Origin: Bacteroides sp. 224
GTDB taxonomy: Bacteria > Bacteroidota > Bacteroidia > Bacteroidales > Bacteroidaceae
Direction: 5' to 3'
DNA length: 64,000 nucleotides
Assembly (NCBI RefSeq): GCF_010500995.1
Contig: NZ_QVMK01000012.1
Coordinates: forward strand, 62,001 to 126,000
The position numbers were made by a program, and so were the translations under genes. This document shows positions 36,844 to 46,932 of this stretch, one piece after another (the stretch's first letter is position 1; each line of letters begins with the position of its first letter). The notes beneath the pieces are model-generated. The model saw only the letters and a program-made list of their open reading frames with translations. It was not told where the DNA came from and did no database searches.

Positions 36844-39036
36844 ATGGATTATATACTCTACTTTTGTCGATTTTTATATCGAATACGATGGTGGTTGCTA
36901 ATCGGAACATGTATCATTACATTAGCAGTAATATATGCCACAATGAACATGGGACGCAGCTACAAAGTAACTGCAACTGTATATACCGGAATTATTTCGG
37001 GCTATTCAATTGAAGGTTCAAATGGAATGGACTGGGCGGCAACTAATAATGCTATCGACAATCTAATTAACATCATGAAGTCGGAAAGCACTTTAAAACG
37101 AGTTTCTTACAAACTCTATGCCCGCAATATGATAAATGGTAATCCGGAAAAAGATAACCATTATCTTGCCGCATCAAGTTTTCGCGAAATATATAATCGC
37201 ACGAAAAACAACAGAGACGGCAAAGCACTATTAGCATTAATAGATAAAAATAGTGAGGAAGAAACTGTAAATAACATGCTAAAATACGAACAACCTGTTC
37301 CCGATAACTTTATTTATGGTTTATTCTATTGGAATCATTGGCACTATAGCTATGGTGCACTTAAAAACATAAAAATCAATAGAAAAGGAAACAGCGATTT
37401 GCTGGAAGTTAATTACAGTTCTAACGACCCCGGTATTGCTTTTAATACAATAGAAATTTTAATGGAGGAATTTGTCAATGAGTACAGAGCAATCCGATAT
37501 GGCGAAACAGACAAAGTAATTGAATATTTCAAAGGCGAATTAGGAAGGATTGGTAATGAACTACGTTCTGCCGAAGACTCCTTAACAGCATATAATATTG
37601 AAAAGCGCATCATCAACTATTATGATGAAACCAAAGAAATAGCTTCCATCAATGCTACATACGAGCTTCAGGAACAAAATGCATTAATGGCATATAATGG
37701 AGCGCGGTCTTTACTGGAAGAGTTGGAACGACAAATGGACATAAATATCGGAAACCTAAAAACGAACTCTCAGTTTATCACAATCTTAAACAGTGTATCA
37801 TACCTGACCAGTAAAATATCTGAAATAGAATCTTTTTCAAGCTCTACCGAGACAGAGCAGTTAGAAGATTACAAAAACAAACTTGAGAAAAGCAAAAAAG
37901 AATTAACCGACATTTCCGATAAATACTTAGAAAACCAATATACCAAAGAAGGTCTTCTGAAAACATCGATCATAGAGCAATGGCTGGAACAGTTACTCGT
38001 ATTTGAGAAAGCCAAATCAGACCTCCAAATCATTCAGAAAAGTCGACAAGACATGAATGAGAGATATGTATTCTTTGCCCCGGTAGGTTCTACCATTAAA
38101 CGAAAAGAAAGACAAATAGATTTCACCGAGCGTAATTACCTTTCTGTCTTAACCAGCTATAATGCTGCCCTGATGAGAAAGAAAAACCTGGAGATGACCT
38201 CTGCCACATTAAAGGTATTGAACCCTCCGGCATTTCCAATATCTCCGGAACCCACAGGAAGAAAGAGAATTGTAATTATTGCTTTCGTTGCAGCATTCTT
38301 ATTTATTTTAGGCTTCTTCTTGTTAATTGAAATTTTAGACCACACACTTCGAGACAGAATCCGTGCCGAGCGTATTACCGGAAAGAAAGTGATAGGAGCA
38401 TTCCCGGGCAGAGCAAGACTTAAATACAGGAAATACAATGATACTTACAAATCTATTGCTACTAAATTCCTAAGTAATATCGTTTTAGGATTCTTTACCG
38501 AGAAGAAAAAAGGAAATCCATATATTGTAAATTTCTTAAGTACAGAACCGGGAGACGGCAAGAGCTATTTAAGCACTCACCTGGAAGAATATTGGAACAA
38601 CCTTGGTATGAAAGTTCGTAGAATATCATGGGATAAAGACTTTGATGTAAACAATCCCAAATATCTATTAGCTCAATCAATCAACGATTTCTCTCAACCT
38701 AAAAACGAAGATATTTTGATTGTTGAATATCCTAACTTAAAGGATTACAGCATTCCCGGAAAATTATTGAACGAAGCCAACCTGAACCTGTTTGTAGTGC
38801 GCGCAGACCGCGCCTGGAAAGGGGCCGACAAGCTTGTTATGGAAAAAGTATCTCAACAAAGCGAAGCCGATATTTATTTTTATTTGAATAAAACATCGTT
38901 GGAAGCCACAGAAAGCTTCACAGGTATGCTGCCCCCTCATACCTACCTTAGGAAATTAGGATATCGTTTATCTCAATTAGGGCTTACCGAGCATTTAGAT
39001 AAAGATACTGTAAACTTAAGAGAAGAACATGAGTAA
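36844..39036 (+). CDS. Polysaccharide co-polymerase (Wzz/GumC-type) with degenerate kinase domain
   Basis: 730 residues. Two membrane helices (about 17-36 and 477-497) flank a periplasmic coiled-coil region, the Wzz/PCP2 arrangement that sets chain length. The C-terminal cytoplasmic domain resembles BY-kinases, with a P-loop STEPGDGKS near residue 568 and a Walker-B-like DILIVEYP. It lacks the C-terminal tyrosine cluster that is autophosphorylated in true BY-kinases; only isolated tyrosines occur. It overlaps the next gene by 8 bp. Confidence 0.88.
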   Translation: MDYILYFCRFLYRIRWWLLIGTCIITLAVIYATMNMGRSYKVTATVYTGIISGYSIEGSNGMDWAATNNAIDNLINIMKSESTLKRVSYKLYARNMINGNPEKDNHYLAASSFREIYNRTKNNRDGKALLALIDKNSEEETVNNMLKYEQPVPDNFIYGLFYWNHWHYSYGALKNIKINRKGNSDLLEVNYSSNDPGIAFNTIEILMEEFVNEYRAIRYGETDKVIEYFKGELGRIGNELRSAEDSLTAYNIEKRIINYYDETKEIASINATYELQEQNALMAYNGARSLLEELERQMDINIGNLKTNSQFITILNSVSYLTSKISEIESFSSSTETEQLEDYKNKLEKSKKELTDISDKYLENQYTKEGLLKTSIIEQWLEQLLVFEKAKSDLQIIQKSRQDMNERYVFFAPVGSTIKRKERQIDFTERNYLSVLTSYNAALMRKKNLEMTSATLKVLNPPAFPISPEPTGRKRIVIIAFVAAFLFILGFFLLIEILDHTLRDRIRAERITGKKVIGAFPGRARLKYRKYNDTYKSIATKFLSNIVLGFFTEKKKGNPYIVNFLSTEPGDGKSYLSTHLEEYWNNLGMKVRRISWDKDFDVNNPKYLLAQSINDFSQPKNEDILIVEYPNLKDYSIPGKLLNEANLNLFVVRADRAWKGADKLVMEKVSQQSEADIYFYLNKTSLEATESFTGMLPPHTYLRKLGYRLSQLGLTEHLDKDTVNLREEHE

Positions 39037-40504
39037 AAAAAACTTCTTAAAAGATATATTACCAATAAACTCATCCAAAGAAGGTTTATTAATGATTATA
39101 TTAGGAGTAATCTTCGGATTACTTCTAATATATAAGTTTGCATTAGCAGGTAATACTGCCACCTCTTTACTCATAGCCATACTACCTACTACTTTAGTCG
39201 TATTTATTTTCACCGTATTATTCTATCGAAGAATATTCTACGCTTTATTTATCTCTCATTTCATAATCCTGCTTGTAAGTTCTTTCACCGATATAATGAT
39301 TGGGGCTATAACTTTGCTTTTTAACATTACAGCCTTAATATTATTGGTATTAATAAGTGTTTACCGAAATACATCATGGAAGAAAAGTTGGAATGGCATG
39401 TTGGGATTATTCTCCATCTGGGGATTATATTGTATTGCAGAGTTGGGTAACCCAAACACCGTACAATATGCTTGGAATATTGCTATAACATACTATTATG
39501 TTTATCCTACTATTTGTGCAATACTTGTACCGATAACCATACGTAAATATAAAAGTGTAGAGTGGCTATTGATTTTATGGTCTGTTTTCGTACTAATAGC
39601 TGCCTTCAAAGGGTATTGGCAAAAAAGCCACGGCTTCAATGCCAGAGAACTTGCTTTCTTATTTGAAAGCGGAGGAGCAAGAACCCACATCATCTGGTCG
39701 GGGATACGCTATTTCTCTTTCTTTACTGATGCCGCAAACTTTGGTGTACACATGGCAATGGCTGCATTTGCTTTTGGAATGTCTTTCTTTTATATCGAAA
39801 AGAAATGGCTGAAGGTGTACTTTTCCATAGTAGTGGTAGCGGCAATATATGGAATGTTTATATCCGGCACACGAACAGCGATAGTAGTGCCCCTTGCCGG
39901 TCTTTTATACTTTATCTTCCTATCCAAAAACTGGAAAGTGTTTTTTACAGGGCTTTTTGCCGTTTTTGCTATATTCTTTTTCTTCCGATTCACAACCATA
40001 GGAAACAGCAATGAATACATTCGCAAAATGCGCTCCGGGTTTACTCCTAAAAACGACGCATCTTTCATGGTTCGCGTAGAGAACAGGGAAAAAATGAAAG
40101 TATATATGAAAGAAATGCCCTTTGGATATGGCTTAGGGCTGGGAGGAAAAGCCGGAAGACATAAACCGGACAAGCTAATGCCCATCCCACCGGATTCGTG
40201 GTTGGTTAATGTATGGACAGATACAGGAATCGTTGGCTTAGTATTGTATTTGGCTACGCATATCATTCTTTTTGCATGGTGCTCGTGGATATTAATGTTC
40301 AAGGTAATGAATAAACGTTTACGCAACATTTTAGCTATCTGGCTTTGTGTTAATGCCGGCTTCTTTGTGGCTGCTTATGGCAATGATGTTATGCAATATC
40401 CAAACATGATTATCTTATATACCGGCTTTGCTTTGTGCTTTGCGGCACCATATATAGAGAAGAATGATAAAAGATTATTATTAGAAAAGGAAGAAGATTA
40501 TTGA
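39029..40504 (+). CDS. O-antigen polymerase/ligase-family membrane protein (Wzy-like)
   Basis: 491 residues with about twelve hydrophobic segments and a large extracytoplasmic loop (about 330-400, containing GYGLGLGGKAGRHKPDKLMP). This is the O-antigen ligase/polymerase (Wzy_C) pattern. In this context it most likely polymerises repeat units at the periplasmic face, working with the co-polymerase encoded just upstream (8-bp overlap). Confidence 0.85.
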   Translation: MSKKNFLKDILPINSSKEGLLMIILGVIFGLLLIYKFALAGNTATSLLIAILPTTLVVFIFTVLFYRRIFYALFISHFIILLVSSFTDIMIGAITLLFNITALILLVLISVYRNTSWKKSWNGMLGLFSIWGLYCIAELGNPNTVQYAWNIAITYYYVYPTICAILVPITIRKYKSVEWLLILWSVFVLIAAFKGYWQKSHGFNARELAFLFESGGARTHIIWSGIRYFSFFTDAANFGVHMAMAAFAFGMSFFYIEKKWLKVYFSIVVVAAIYGMFISGTRTAIVVPLAGLLYFIFLSKNWKVFFTGLFAVFAIFFFFRFTTIGNSNEYIRKMRSGFTPKNDASFMVRVENREKMKVYMKEMPFGYGLGLGGKAGRHKPDKLMPIPPDSWLVNVWTDTGIVGLVLYLATHIILFAWCSWILMFKVMNKRLRNILAIWLCVNAGFFVAAYGNDVMQYPNMIILYTGFALCFAAPYIEKNDKRLLLEKEEDY

Positions 40505-40541
40505 GTCACGATATCTTTTGCATTGAATAAAGAAAAGAACA

Positions 40542-41447
40542 ATGAAAAGCCCTCTTGTATCATTTATATCAGTAAACTATAATGGTTACAATGATACCTG
40601 TGAACTTATTAATAGTTTATTGACGCACATCAACAGCGTAAGTTTTGAAATAATTATCATAGATAATGCGTCGAAAGTTGATGAATCTGTTTTACTAAAA
40701 AAGAATTTTCCTCAGATTATTTCCATCAGAACCCCCGAGAACTTAGGCTTTTCGGGGGGAAATAATCTGGGTATCCTACATGCAAAAGGAAAATTTCTTT
40801 TTTTTATTAATAATGATACATACATAGAAGAGGATAATATTATATCTCTTACAAAATTTTTAGAAGCAAACCCCATTATCGGTGGAGTATCGCCTAAAAT
40901 AAAGTTTGCCTTCCAACCTCAAAAGATACAATTTGCAGGATACACTCCCCTTTCTCCTATTACCATACGAAACACAACGATTGGGTACGGAGAAATTGAC
41001 AGTGCCCAATACAACTCCCCCCAGAGAACCTCCTACTTACATGGCGCCGCAATGCTTATTAAACGCGAAGTAGTGGAAAAGGTAGGAATGATGCCGGAAA
41101 TATTTTTCTTGTATTATGAGGAACTCGACTGGTGTACACAAATAACAAAGGCAGGGTATGAATTATGGTATGTACCCAGCCTGACAGTATTCCACAAGGA
41201 GAGCCAAAGCACTGGTCAGGAAAGTTATCTGCAAGTTTTTTACTTAACGCGCAACCGTTTATTGTATGCCTGGAGGAACTTAAATCAGATTAAGAAATGG
41301 GTCGCCATTTTATACTTAATGAGCATTCCTTTAGTTAAGAACCTAATAAAATATACAATCAAAAGAAAACCTAACCTGATAAAAGCTACTTTTTGTGGTG
41401 TATATGCATTCATTACATTGCAAAACAAACGCATTGGCATTGAATAA
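40542..41447 (+). CDS. GT2 family glycosyltransferase (rhamnosyltransferase-like)
   Basis: 301 residues. GT-A fold signatures: SFISVNYNGYNDTCELINSL at the N-terminus, IIIDNASKVDES, ENLGFSGGNNLG, FFINNDTYIEEDN (the DxD-type metal site as NND) and the acceptor-side FFLYYEELDWCTQITKAGY. This pattern is that of dTDP-rhamnosyl-type GT2 enzymes. It is cytoplasmic or membrane-associated and adds a sugar to the lipid-linked repeat unit; the donor cannot be assigned. Confidence 0.88.
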   Translation: MKSPLVSFISVNYNGYNDTCELINSLLTHINSVSFEIIIIDNASKVDESVLLKKNFPQIISIRTPENLGFSGGNNLGILHAKGKFLFFINNDTYIEEDNIISLTKFLEANPIIGGVSPKIKFAFQPQKIQFAGYTPLSPITIRNTTIGYGEIDSAQYNSPQRTSYLHGAAMLIKREVVEKVGMMPEIFFLYYEELDWCTQITKAGYELWYVPSLTVFHKESQSTGQESYLQVFYLTRNRLLYAWRNLNQIKKWVAILYLMSIPLVKNLIKYTIKRKPNLIKATFCGVYAFITLQNKRIGIE

Positions 41448-41473
41448 GTAACAGATTAAGAACAACCTCAAAG

Positions 41474-42610
41474 ATGAAAATCGTATACATATACACCGCT
41501 CTTCTAACCGTAGGAGGTGCCGATAGAGTAATAACAGAAAAGGCGAACTACTTTGCCGAGAAATGTAATTATGACGTATACATCATTACAGACTCGCAGC
41601 TTAACCGCCCACCTGTTTTTCCTTTATCTCCTAAAGTTACCCACATAGACTTAGGCATCAACTTTGGTCAACAATATAAGTACTCCATTCTTAAACGTGC
41701 GTTTGTTTATTTTAAGCTAATGCGCATATACAAAAAGAAGGTAGAGATATGCTTAAAACAGATAAAGCCCGATTATGTATTCTCAACCTTAGGAAGAGAT
41801 GCCGATTTTATTGCTACCGTAAAAGATGGAAGTAAAAAAATAGCAGAAGCGCATGTAGCCAAAAAATACATTCGTAATTTACATCTCGTAGAGCAGAAAA
41901 GCTTCCTCCAAAAACAGATAGCAAAGTTATGGAGAAAGAAACTGAATCACGCCGTCGGCAAGTTCGATGCCCTTGTGGTATTAACATCAGAAGATGCCAA
42001 AAGCTGGAGTCATGCAAAAAGAATAGCAATCATACCCAATTCCTTACCTTTTTATCCGGACGAAAGCAGCTCCACTAATAATAAAACTGCAATTTCCATT
42101 GGACGGCTAAACGAACAAAAAGGTTTTGACAGACTCATTGAAGCATGGGAGTTGGTATATAAAAAGCACCCGGACTGGAATATTCATATTTATGGAGAAG
42201 GAGAGCTAAAAGATAAATTAGAAACACTGATTCACGAAAAGCAGTTGGGTAATGTGTTTTTCATAGAAAAAGCGGTCAACAACATCACCGATAAGTATCT
42301 TAATAGCTCTATCTATGTAATGAGTTCTCGCTTTGAGGGTTTCGGCATGGTATTAATTGAGGCAATGGCATGCGGAGTTCCTTGCGTATCTTTTGATTGT
42401 CCACACGGCCCGTCGGACATTATTAAAGATAAAGAAGACGGATTTCTGGTTAAAAATGGTGATACAACAGAACTTGCCCACAAAATATGTACCCTCATAG
42501 AAGATGCCGAATTACGAAAAACGATGGGAGGTAAAGCCAAACAAAACATCAAAAGATACTCGGTAGACATTGTTATGAAACAGTGGGTGGATTTTTTAAA
42601 TACAATATAA
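41474..42610 (+). CDS. GT4 family glycosyltransferase (paralogue 1)
   Basis: 378 residues of GT-B fold. The N-terminal acceptor domain begins MKIVYIYTALLTVGGADRVI. The donor domain has SIGRLNEQKGFDRLIEAW, IHIYGEGELKDKLE and the EX7E-type RFEGFGMVLIEAMACGVPCV. It is closely related to the proteins at 42612 and 52267 in all of these blocks, so the three arose by duplication. The stop is followed after 1 bp by the next paralogue's start. Confidence 0.92.
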   Translation: MKIVYIYTALLTVGGADRVITEKANYFAEKCNYDVYIITDSQLNRPPVFPLSPKVTHIDLGINFGQQYKYSILKRAFVYFKLMRIYKKKVEICLKQIKPDYVFSTLGRDADFIATVKDGSKKIAEAHVAKKYIRNLHLVEQKSFLQKQIAKLWRKKLNHAVGKFDALVVLTSEDAKSWSHAKRIAIIPNSLPFYPDESSSTNNKTAISIGRLNEQKGFDRLIEAWELVYKKHPDWNIHIYGEGELKDKLETLIHEKQLGNVFFIEKAVNNITDKYLNSSIYVMSSRFEGFGMVLIEAMACGVPCVSFDCPHGPSDIIKDKEDGFLVKNGDTTELAHKICTLIEDAELRKTMGGKAKQNIKRYSVDIVMKQWVDFLNTI

Positions 42611-42611
42611 T

Positions 42612-43799
42612 ATGTTGAGCGAAAAGCCTAAAATAGTATACATTGTAGGAGGATTATATTCTCCCAGCGGCATGGGGCAAGTACTTAGTTTGAAAACCAA
42701 CTATTTAGCCGAGCATTCAGATTATTCAATCCACATTGTATTAACCGAAAGAGAGCAGCAACCTCTGTTCTACAAAATGTCCGACAATATCAACATTGTA
42801 AATTTTGATATTAACTTCGACGAATTAGATACAATGCCTTTATTCAGGAAATTATACCACTACTATATAAAACAACGTACGTATAAGAAGAAGCTCTATA
42901 AATACCTGATGGAGTTAAAACCTGCCATTACCGTATCGGCCATAAGACGGGAAATCAATTTTATAAATTCAATACCCGATGGAAGCATAAAGATTGGAGA
43001 GCTTCATTTCAACAAAAGCGATTACAGGGTATTCAAAAAGAAATTTCTTCCTCGCTTTATTAACTCATACATTACCAATGTTTGGAAGAATAAACTAATC
43101 CATGAGCTAAAAAAACTTTCACATTTCGTCGTCTTAACTCATGAAGACGAAGCTAATTGGACCGAGATTGAAAGAATATCTGTTATCCCTAATCCGCTAT
43201 CGTTCTATCCGGAAACAACATCCGATTGCTCTAATAAGAAAGTGATATCAGCAGGGAGATATACCTGGCAGAAAGGATTCGAAAGACTTATTGATGCTTG
43301 GGAGATTGTCAACAAAAAACACCCGGATTGGAAATTATATATATATGGATATGGCGACAGACAACATTATCAAAATCTGGCTAATCAAAAAGGCTTAGAG
43401 AAATCACTTCGATGCGAACCTCCAACCTCTAATATAAGAAACGAATATTTAAACAGTTCGATATTTGTTTTAAGTTCCAGATACGAAGGTTTTGGAATGG
43501 TAATTATTGAGGCAATGTCTTGCGGCATCCCTCCCGTTTCATTCGACTGCCCATGTGGTCCTAAAGATATTATTGAAGACAAAGTTACCGGACTGCTTGT
43601 TCCAAACGGAAATATTGAAGAACTGGCCAATAAAATTATCTGGCTGATAGAGAATGAAAGTGCAAGAAAAGAGATGGGAAAGAAATCATATACATCCGCC
43701 CGGAAATATAAGATCGAAAATGTAATGAAACAATGGATGGATTTATTTGCATCGGTATTAAATAACCCCTCAATAACTAAACAGAATAAGAATGCCTAA
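42612..43799 (+). CDS. GT4 family glycosyltransferase (paralogue 2)
   Basis: 395 residues, GT-B fold. N-terminus PKIVYIVGGLYSPSGMGQVL; donor domain SAGRYTWQKGFERLIDAW, LYIYGYGDRQHYQNL, RYEGFGMVIIEAMSCGIPPV. The wording of the donor domain is nearer to the protein at 52267 (RYTWQKGFD) than to its direct neighbour. It overlaps the following GT2 gene by 8 bp, showing tight coupling. Confidence 0.92.
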   Translation: MLSEKPKIVYIVGGLYSPSGMGQVLSLKTNYLAEHSDYSIHIVLTEREQQPLFYKMSDNINIVNFDINFDELDTMPLFRKLYHYYIKQRTYKKKLYKYLMELKPAITVSAIRREINFINSIPDGSIKIGELHFNKSDYRVFKKKFLPRFINSYITNVWKNKLIHELKKLSHFVVLTHEDEANWTEIERISVIPNPLSFYPETTSDCSNKKVISAGRYTWQKGFERLIDAWEIVNKKHPDWKLYIYGYGDRQHYQNLANQKGLEKSLRCEPPTSNIRNEYLNSSIFVLSSRYEGFGMVIIEAMSCGIPPVSFDCPCGPKDIIEDKVTGLLVPNGNIEELANKIIWLIENESARKEMGKKSYTSARKYKIENVMKQWMDLFASVLNNPSITKQNKNA

Positions 43800-44730
43800 A
43801 GTAAGTATAATTATCCCTGTATATAATACCCAAGATTATGTAAAGCAAGCAGTTGATAGCATTATACATCAAACACTTCAAGATATTGAGATTATCATAG
43901 TTAACGATGGGTCAACCGATGATAGCTTCAAGATTCTTCAGGAGTTAGCATCAACAGATAAACGGATAAAGCTTTACAGCCAAGAGAATCAGGGATTGTC
44001 TAACACTCGCAACCGCGGAATAGAAGTTGCAAGTGGAGACTATATCTATTTTATGGATAGTGACGATCTTCTCGATAAGAATGCATTAAAAGAATGTTAT
44101 GAGAAATGCGAAAAGGAAAATCTTGACTTTGTTTTCTTTAATGCAGATGTCATTCACGAATCTACGGATTCATCCTTTCAGATGGATTATCATCACTCCG
44201 GCATTGAGGATCGCGTATATAGCGGGGTAGAAATATTAAATTACCTTCTGGATACCTGGCAATTTAAAAGCCCTGTGTACTTAAATGTAATAAGAGCATC
44301 GTATTACAAAGAAAACAACTTTAGTTTTTATCCCGGCATTATTCACGAAGATCAACTATTTACCATGTTATTATATATCAAGGCCAATAGGGTTTCATAC
44401 ATAGACAAAGATTTCTTTAAACGCAGAATCAGAGAAGCCTCTATCATGACACAGAAAATTTCGTGGAAGAACGTGGTAGGCTACTTTACTGTATTCGACC
44501 AATTAAATATTTTCTCCAAAGGAAAAGCTCCAATTATACGCAATACGATAAAAAAGCATATCAAAATAACGCTTAATGCCTTTCTGTACAACGTAAGCCT
44601 TCATCCATTTAAAGATAAGGTAAAGCTTTTAAAATTTTGCATCCAAAGCGGATACTTGAAGTATATAGAAATAAATGTACTAATAAAGTTCATTTTACCT
44701 TTAAGGCTCATTAAAGAAAAAATAAAATGA
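43792..44730 (+). CDS. GT2 family glycosyltransferase
   Basis: 312 residues. GT-A signatures: VSIIIPVYNTQDYVKQAVDS, IIIVNDGSTDDSF, NQGLSNTRNRGIEVASGDYI and the metal-binding FMDSDDLLD. The C-terminal half is helical and positively charged, typical of EpsJ/WaaV-like enzymes that work at the inner face of the membrane. It overlaps the genes on both sides (8 bp upstream, 4 bp downstream). Confidence 0.9.
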   Translation: MPKVSIIIPVYNTQDYVKQAVDSIIHQTLQDIEIIIVNDGSTDDSFKILQELASTDKRIKLYSQENQGLSNTRNRGIEVASGDYIYFMDSDDLLDKNALKECYEKCEKENLDFVFFNADVIHESTDSSFQMDYHHSGIEDRVYSGVEILNYLLDTWQFKSPVYLNVIRASYYKENNFSFYPGIIHEDQLFTMLLYIKANRVSYIDKDFFKRRIREASIMTQKISWKNVVGYFTVFDQLNIFSKGKAPIIRNTIKKHIKITLNAFLYNVSLHPFKDKVKLLKFCIQSGYLKYIEINVLIKFILPLRLIKEKIK

Positions 44731-45719
44731 AGCAACCTAAAGTAAGCATATTGATTCCTGTATACAATGTTCAGCCTTTTTTTGAACGTTGTATCCATTC
44801 ATTATTTAAACAAACGTTTCAGGATATTGAATATGTTTTCGTTAATGATTGTACTCCGGATAATTGCATATTACTATTAGAAGAAACGCTGAAACAGTAT
44901 CCTGAAAGAAAGAAATGTACTAAAATAATTCATCATACCACCAATCAAGGTATTGCCGAAACCAGAAACACATTACTGAAACACGCCACAGGCGAGTACA
45001 TACAATTCGTTGATAGCGACGACTGGATTGAGCCAAATATGATTGAATTAATGTATAATAAAATAATTCAGACTAAGGCTGATATTGTAGGATGCGACTA
45101 TTATTTAGACACTAAAGAGTGCAGTCAACACATCAAAGAAAGCTACCCCACCCCCAAAACGGAGTTGCTGGCAGCGGTAGTTTCTCAAGATTTTTTTGTA
45201 GTGCTATGGAAGTTGTTAATAAAGAAAGAACTGTTTGATAAATACCATATAAAGTTCCATTCAGAACTTAGAGTAGGCGAAGATTCTATCATCTGTTTAA
45301 AACTAATCTATTATAGCAATTCTGTTGAATACACCAGAGAAGCACTATATCATTATGTGCAATATAACGAAAACCATCTGGCAAAAAAGAGTCTGGAAAA
45401 CATCTATTTATGGACCAAGGCAATATATGCAGTAGAAGACTTCTGTAATGAAACACAGATCACCCATGCGATTGGCTCTGCCTTGAACCGACGAAAATAT
45501 GTAATCAAATTACCACTGATTATTGACCCTTCATTAAGGAACCTGAAATTATGGCACAACCTTATGCCGGAAGCAAACAACACCTGGAAAGATATTCCGA
45601 TGAGCTCAGCCGATAAAGCGATCTTCTACCTTGTGCAGCATAAAATATATGCTTTAGCATACGTTATACTTTATTTAAAAACAATCTTAAAAAGAACATT
45701 TAAGAATGATAAAGCTTAA
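44727..45719 (+). CDS. GT2 family glycosyltransferase
   Basis: 330 residues. GT-A signatures: VSILIPVYNVQPFFERCIHS, YVFVNDCTPDNC, NQGIAETRNTLLKHATGEYI and FVDSDDWIEP. It shares the N-terminal plan of the preceding GT2 but diverges in the acceptor half. ATGA overlap with the upstream stop; its own stop overlaps the next gene by 14 bp. Confidence 0.9.
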   Translation: MKQPKVSILIPVYNVQPFFERCIHSLFKQTFQDIEYVFVNDCTPDNCILLLEETLKQYPERKKCTKIIHHTTNQGIAETRNTLLKHATGEYIQFVDSDDWIEPNMIELMYNKIIQTKADIVGCDYYLDTKECSQHIKESYPTPKTELLAAVVSQDFFVVLWKLLIKKELFDKYHIKFHSELRVGEDSIICLKLIYYSNSVEYTREALYHYVQYNENHLAKKSLENIYLWTKAIYAVEDFCNETQITHAIGSALNRRKYVIKLPLIIDPSLRNLKLWHNLMPEANNTWKDIPMSSADKAIFYLVQHKIYALAYVILYLKTILKRTFKNDKA

Positions 45720-46893
45720 TCATAAAAAAGATTGTTGTGGATGCTTTGCTTGTTCCACCAAATGCCCTCAAGCATGTATAGAGATGCAAGAAGATGTCGA
45801 AGGCTTTTTATACCCCCAAATTAACGAGCAAAATTGTATTCACTGCTCGCTTTGCGAAAAGGTTTGTCCGGTAATAAACCAAAGAGAAGAAAGAGAGCCT
45901 TTATTATCTTATGCATTAAAAAACAAAGACGAATTTATTCGAAGCAATAGTTCGTCCGGAGGCTTTTTTCATTTAAGTGCTCAGCAAACTATTAAGAACA
46001 AAGGGGTAGTATTCGGCGTAAAGTTTAATGAAGAATGGGAAACACTTCACGACTATACCGACTCTAATGATGAAATAAATAAATTCTTAAAGTCAAAATA
46101 TATACAAAGCAGAGTAAACAATAACTATGCATTGGCAGAGTCTTTTCTTAAGGAAGGTAAGTTGGTGTTTTTCGTAGGAACGCCTTGTCAGGTATCCGGA
46201 TTACTGCTTTACCTCCAAAAAGAATATAAGAATCTTATAACAATGGATTTTATTTGTCACGGCGTACCATCTTCTAAAATCTGGAAAAAATACCTTGAAG
46301 AGATTCTTCCTGAAGATTCTAACATCTTAAATATCAATTTCAGAAATAAAAGCAAAAGCTGGAAGAGATATTGTTTTTCCATGCAATACACCTCCCTCAA
46401 TAAGAAAGGAGAAAAAGAAGTTAAAGAGCGGATTGATAAGCCGGGAAAAAATCTTTTTATGAGAGGGTATTTAAAAGATTTATATTTAAGACCTTCTTGC
46501 TACTACTGCCCAACCAAAAGTTTAAAAAGTAAAAGCGACATTACAATTGGAGATTTCTGGGGCATTGAGAACATAGTACCGAAATTTGATGATGACAAAG
46601 GATGCAGCGCCATTATGCTTAATACAGAGAAAGGAGTTGAATTCTTTTCCGGAATACCTCAAGATAATTATGCTTATAAACCCATTAGTTATAAAGATAT
46701 AGTAAGGTCAAATAAATCATTGATTATGTCGGCCGAACTTTCAGCTAAACGAGATATTTTCTTTAAAGAATATGAGCAAGGAACAATGATAAAAACAGTA
46801 AAGTCTTTAACATCAGATCCTTTGCATAAAAAACTGGAATATGAACTTTATAAGTTACTTAAGCGCACTTATCAATTCATTTTCTCCAAATAA
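45706..46893 (+). CDS. Coenzyme F420 hydrogenase/dehydrogenase beta-subunit family Fe-S protein
   Basis: 395 residues. Two 4Fe-4S ferredoxin clusters are at the N-terminus: CCGCFACSTKCP (about 9-20) and CIHCSLCEKVCPV (about 44-56). The FrhB-type domains follow (SSSGGFFHL, VFFVGTPCQVSGLL, DFICHGVPSSKIW). In Bacteroides such proteins recur in capsule/exopolysaccharide loci beside pyruvyl transferases; the redox reaction there is not known to me. It starts inside the upstream gene's end. Confidence 0.88.
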   Translation: MIKLNHKKDCCGCFACSTKCPQACIEMQEDVEGFLYPQINEQNCIHCSLCEKVCPVINQREEREPLLSYALKNKDEFIRSNSSSGGFFHLSAQQTIKNKGVVFGVKFNEEWETLHDYTDSNDEINKFLKSKYIQSRVNNNYALAESFLKEGKLVFFVGTPCQVSGLLLYLQKEYKNLITMDFICHGVPSSKIWKKYLEEILPEDSNILNINFRNKSKSWKRYCFSMQYTSLNKKGEKEVKERIDKPGKNLFMRGYLKDLYLRPSCYYCPTKSLKSKSDITIGDFWGIENIVPKFDDDKGCSAIMLNTEKGVEFFSGIPQDNYAYKPISYKDIVRSNKSLIMSAELSAKRDIFFKEYEQGTMIKTVKSLTSDPLHKKLEYELYKLLKRTYQFIFSK

Positions 46894-46932
46894 GCAGAAA
46901 CAAGAGTAAACAAATTAATAGAAAATCAAATC

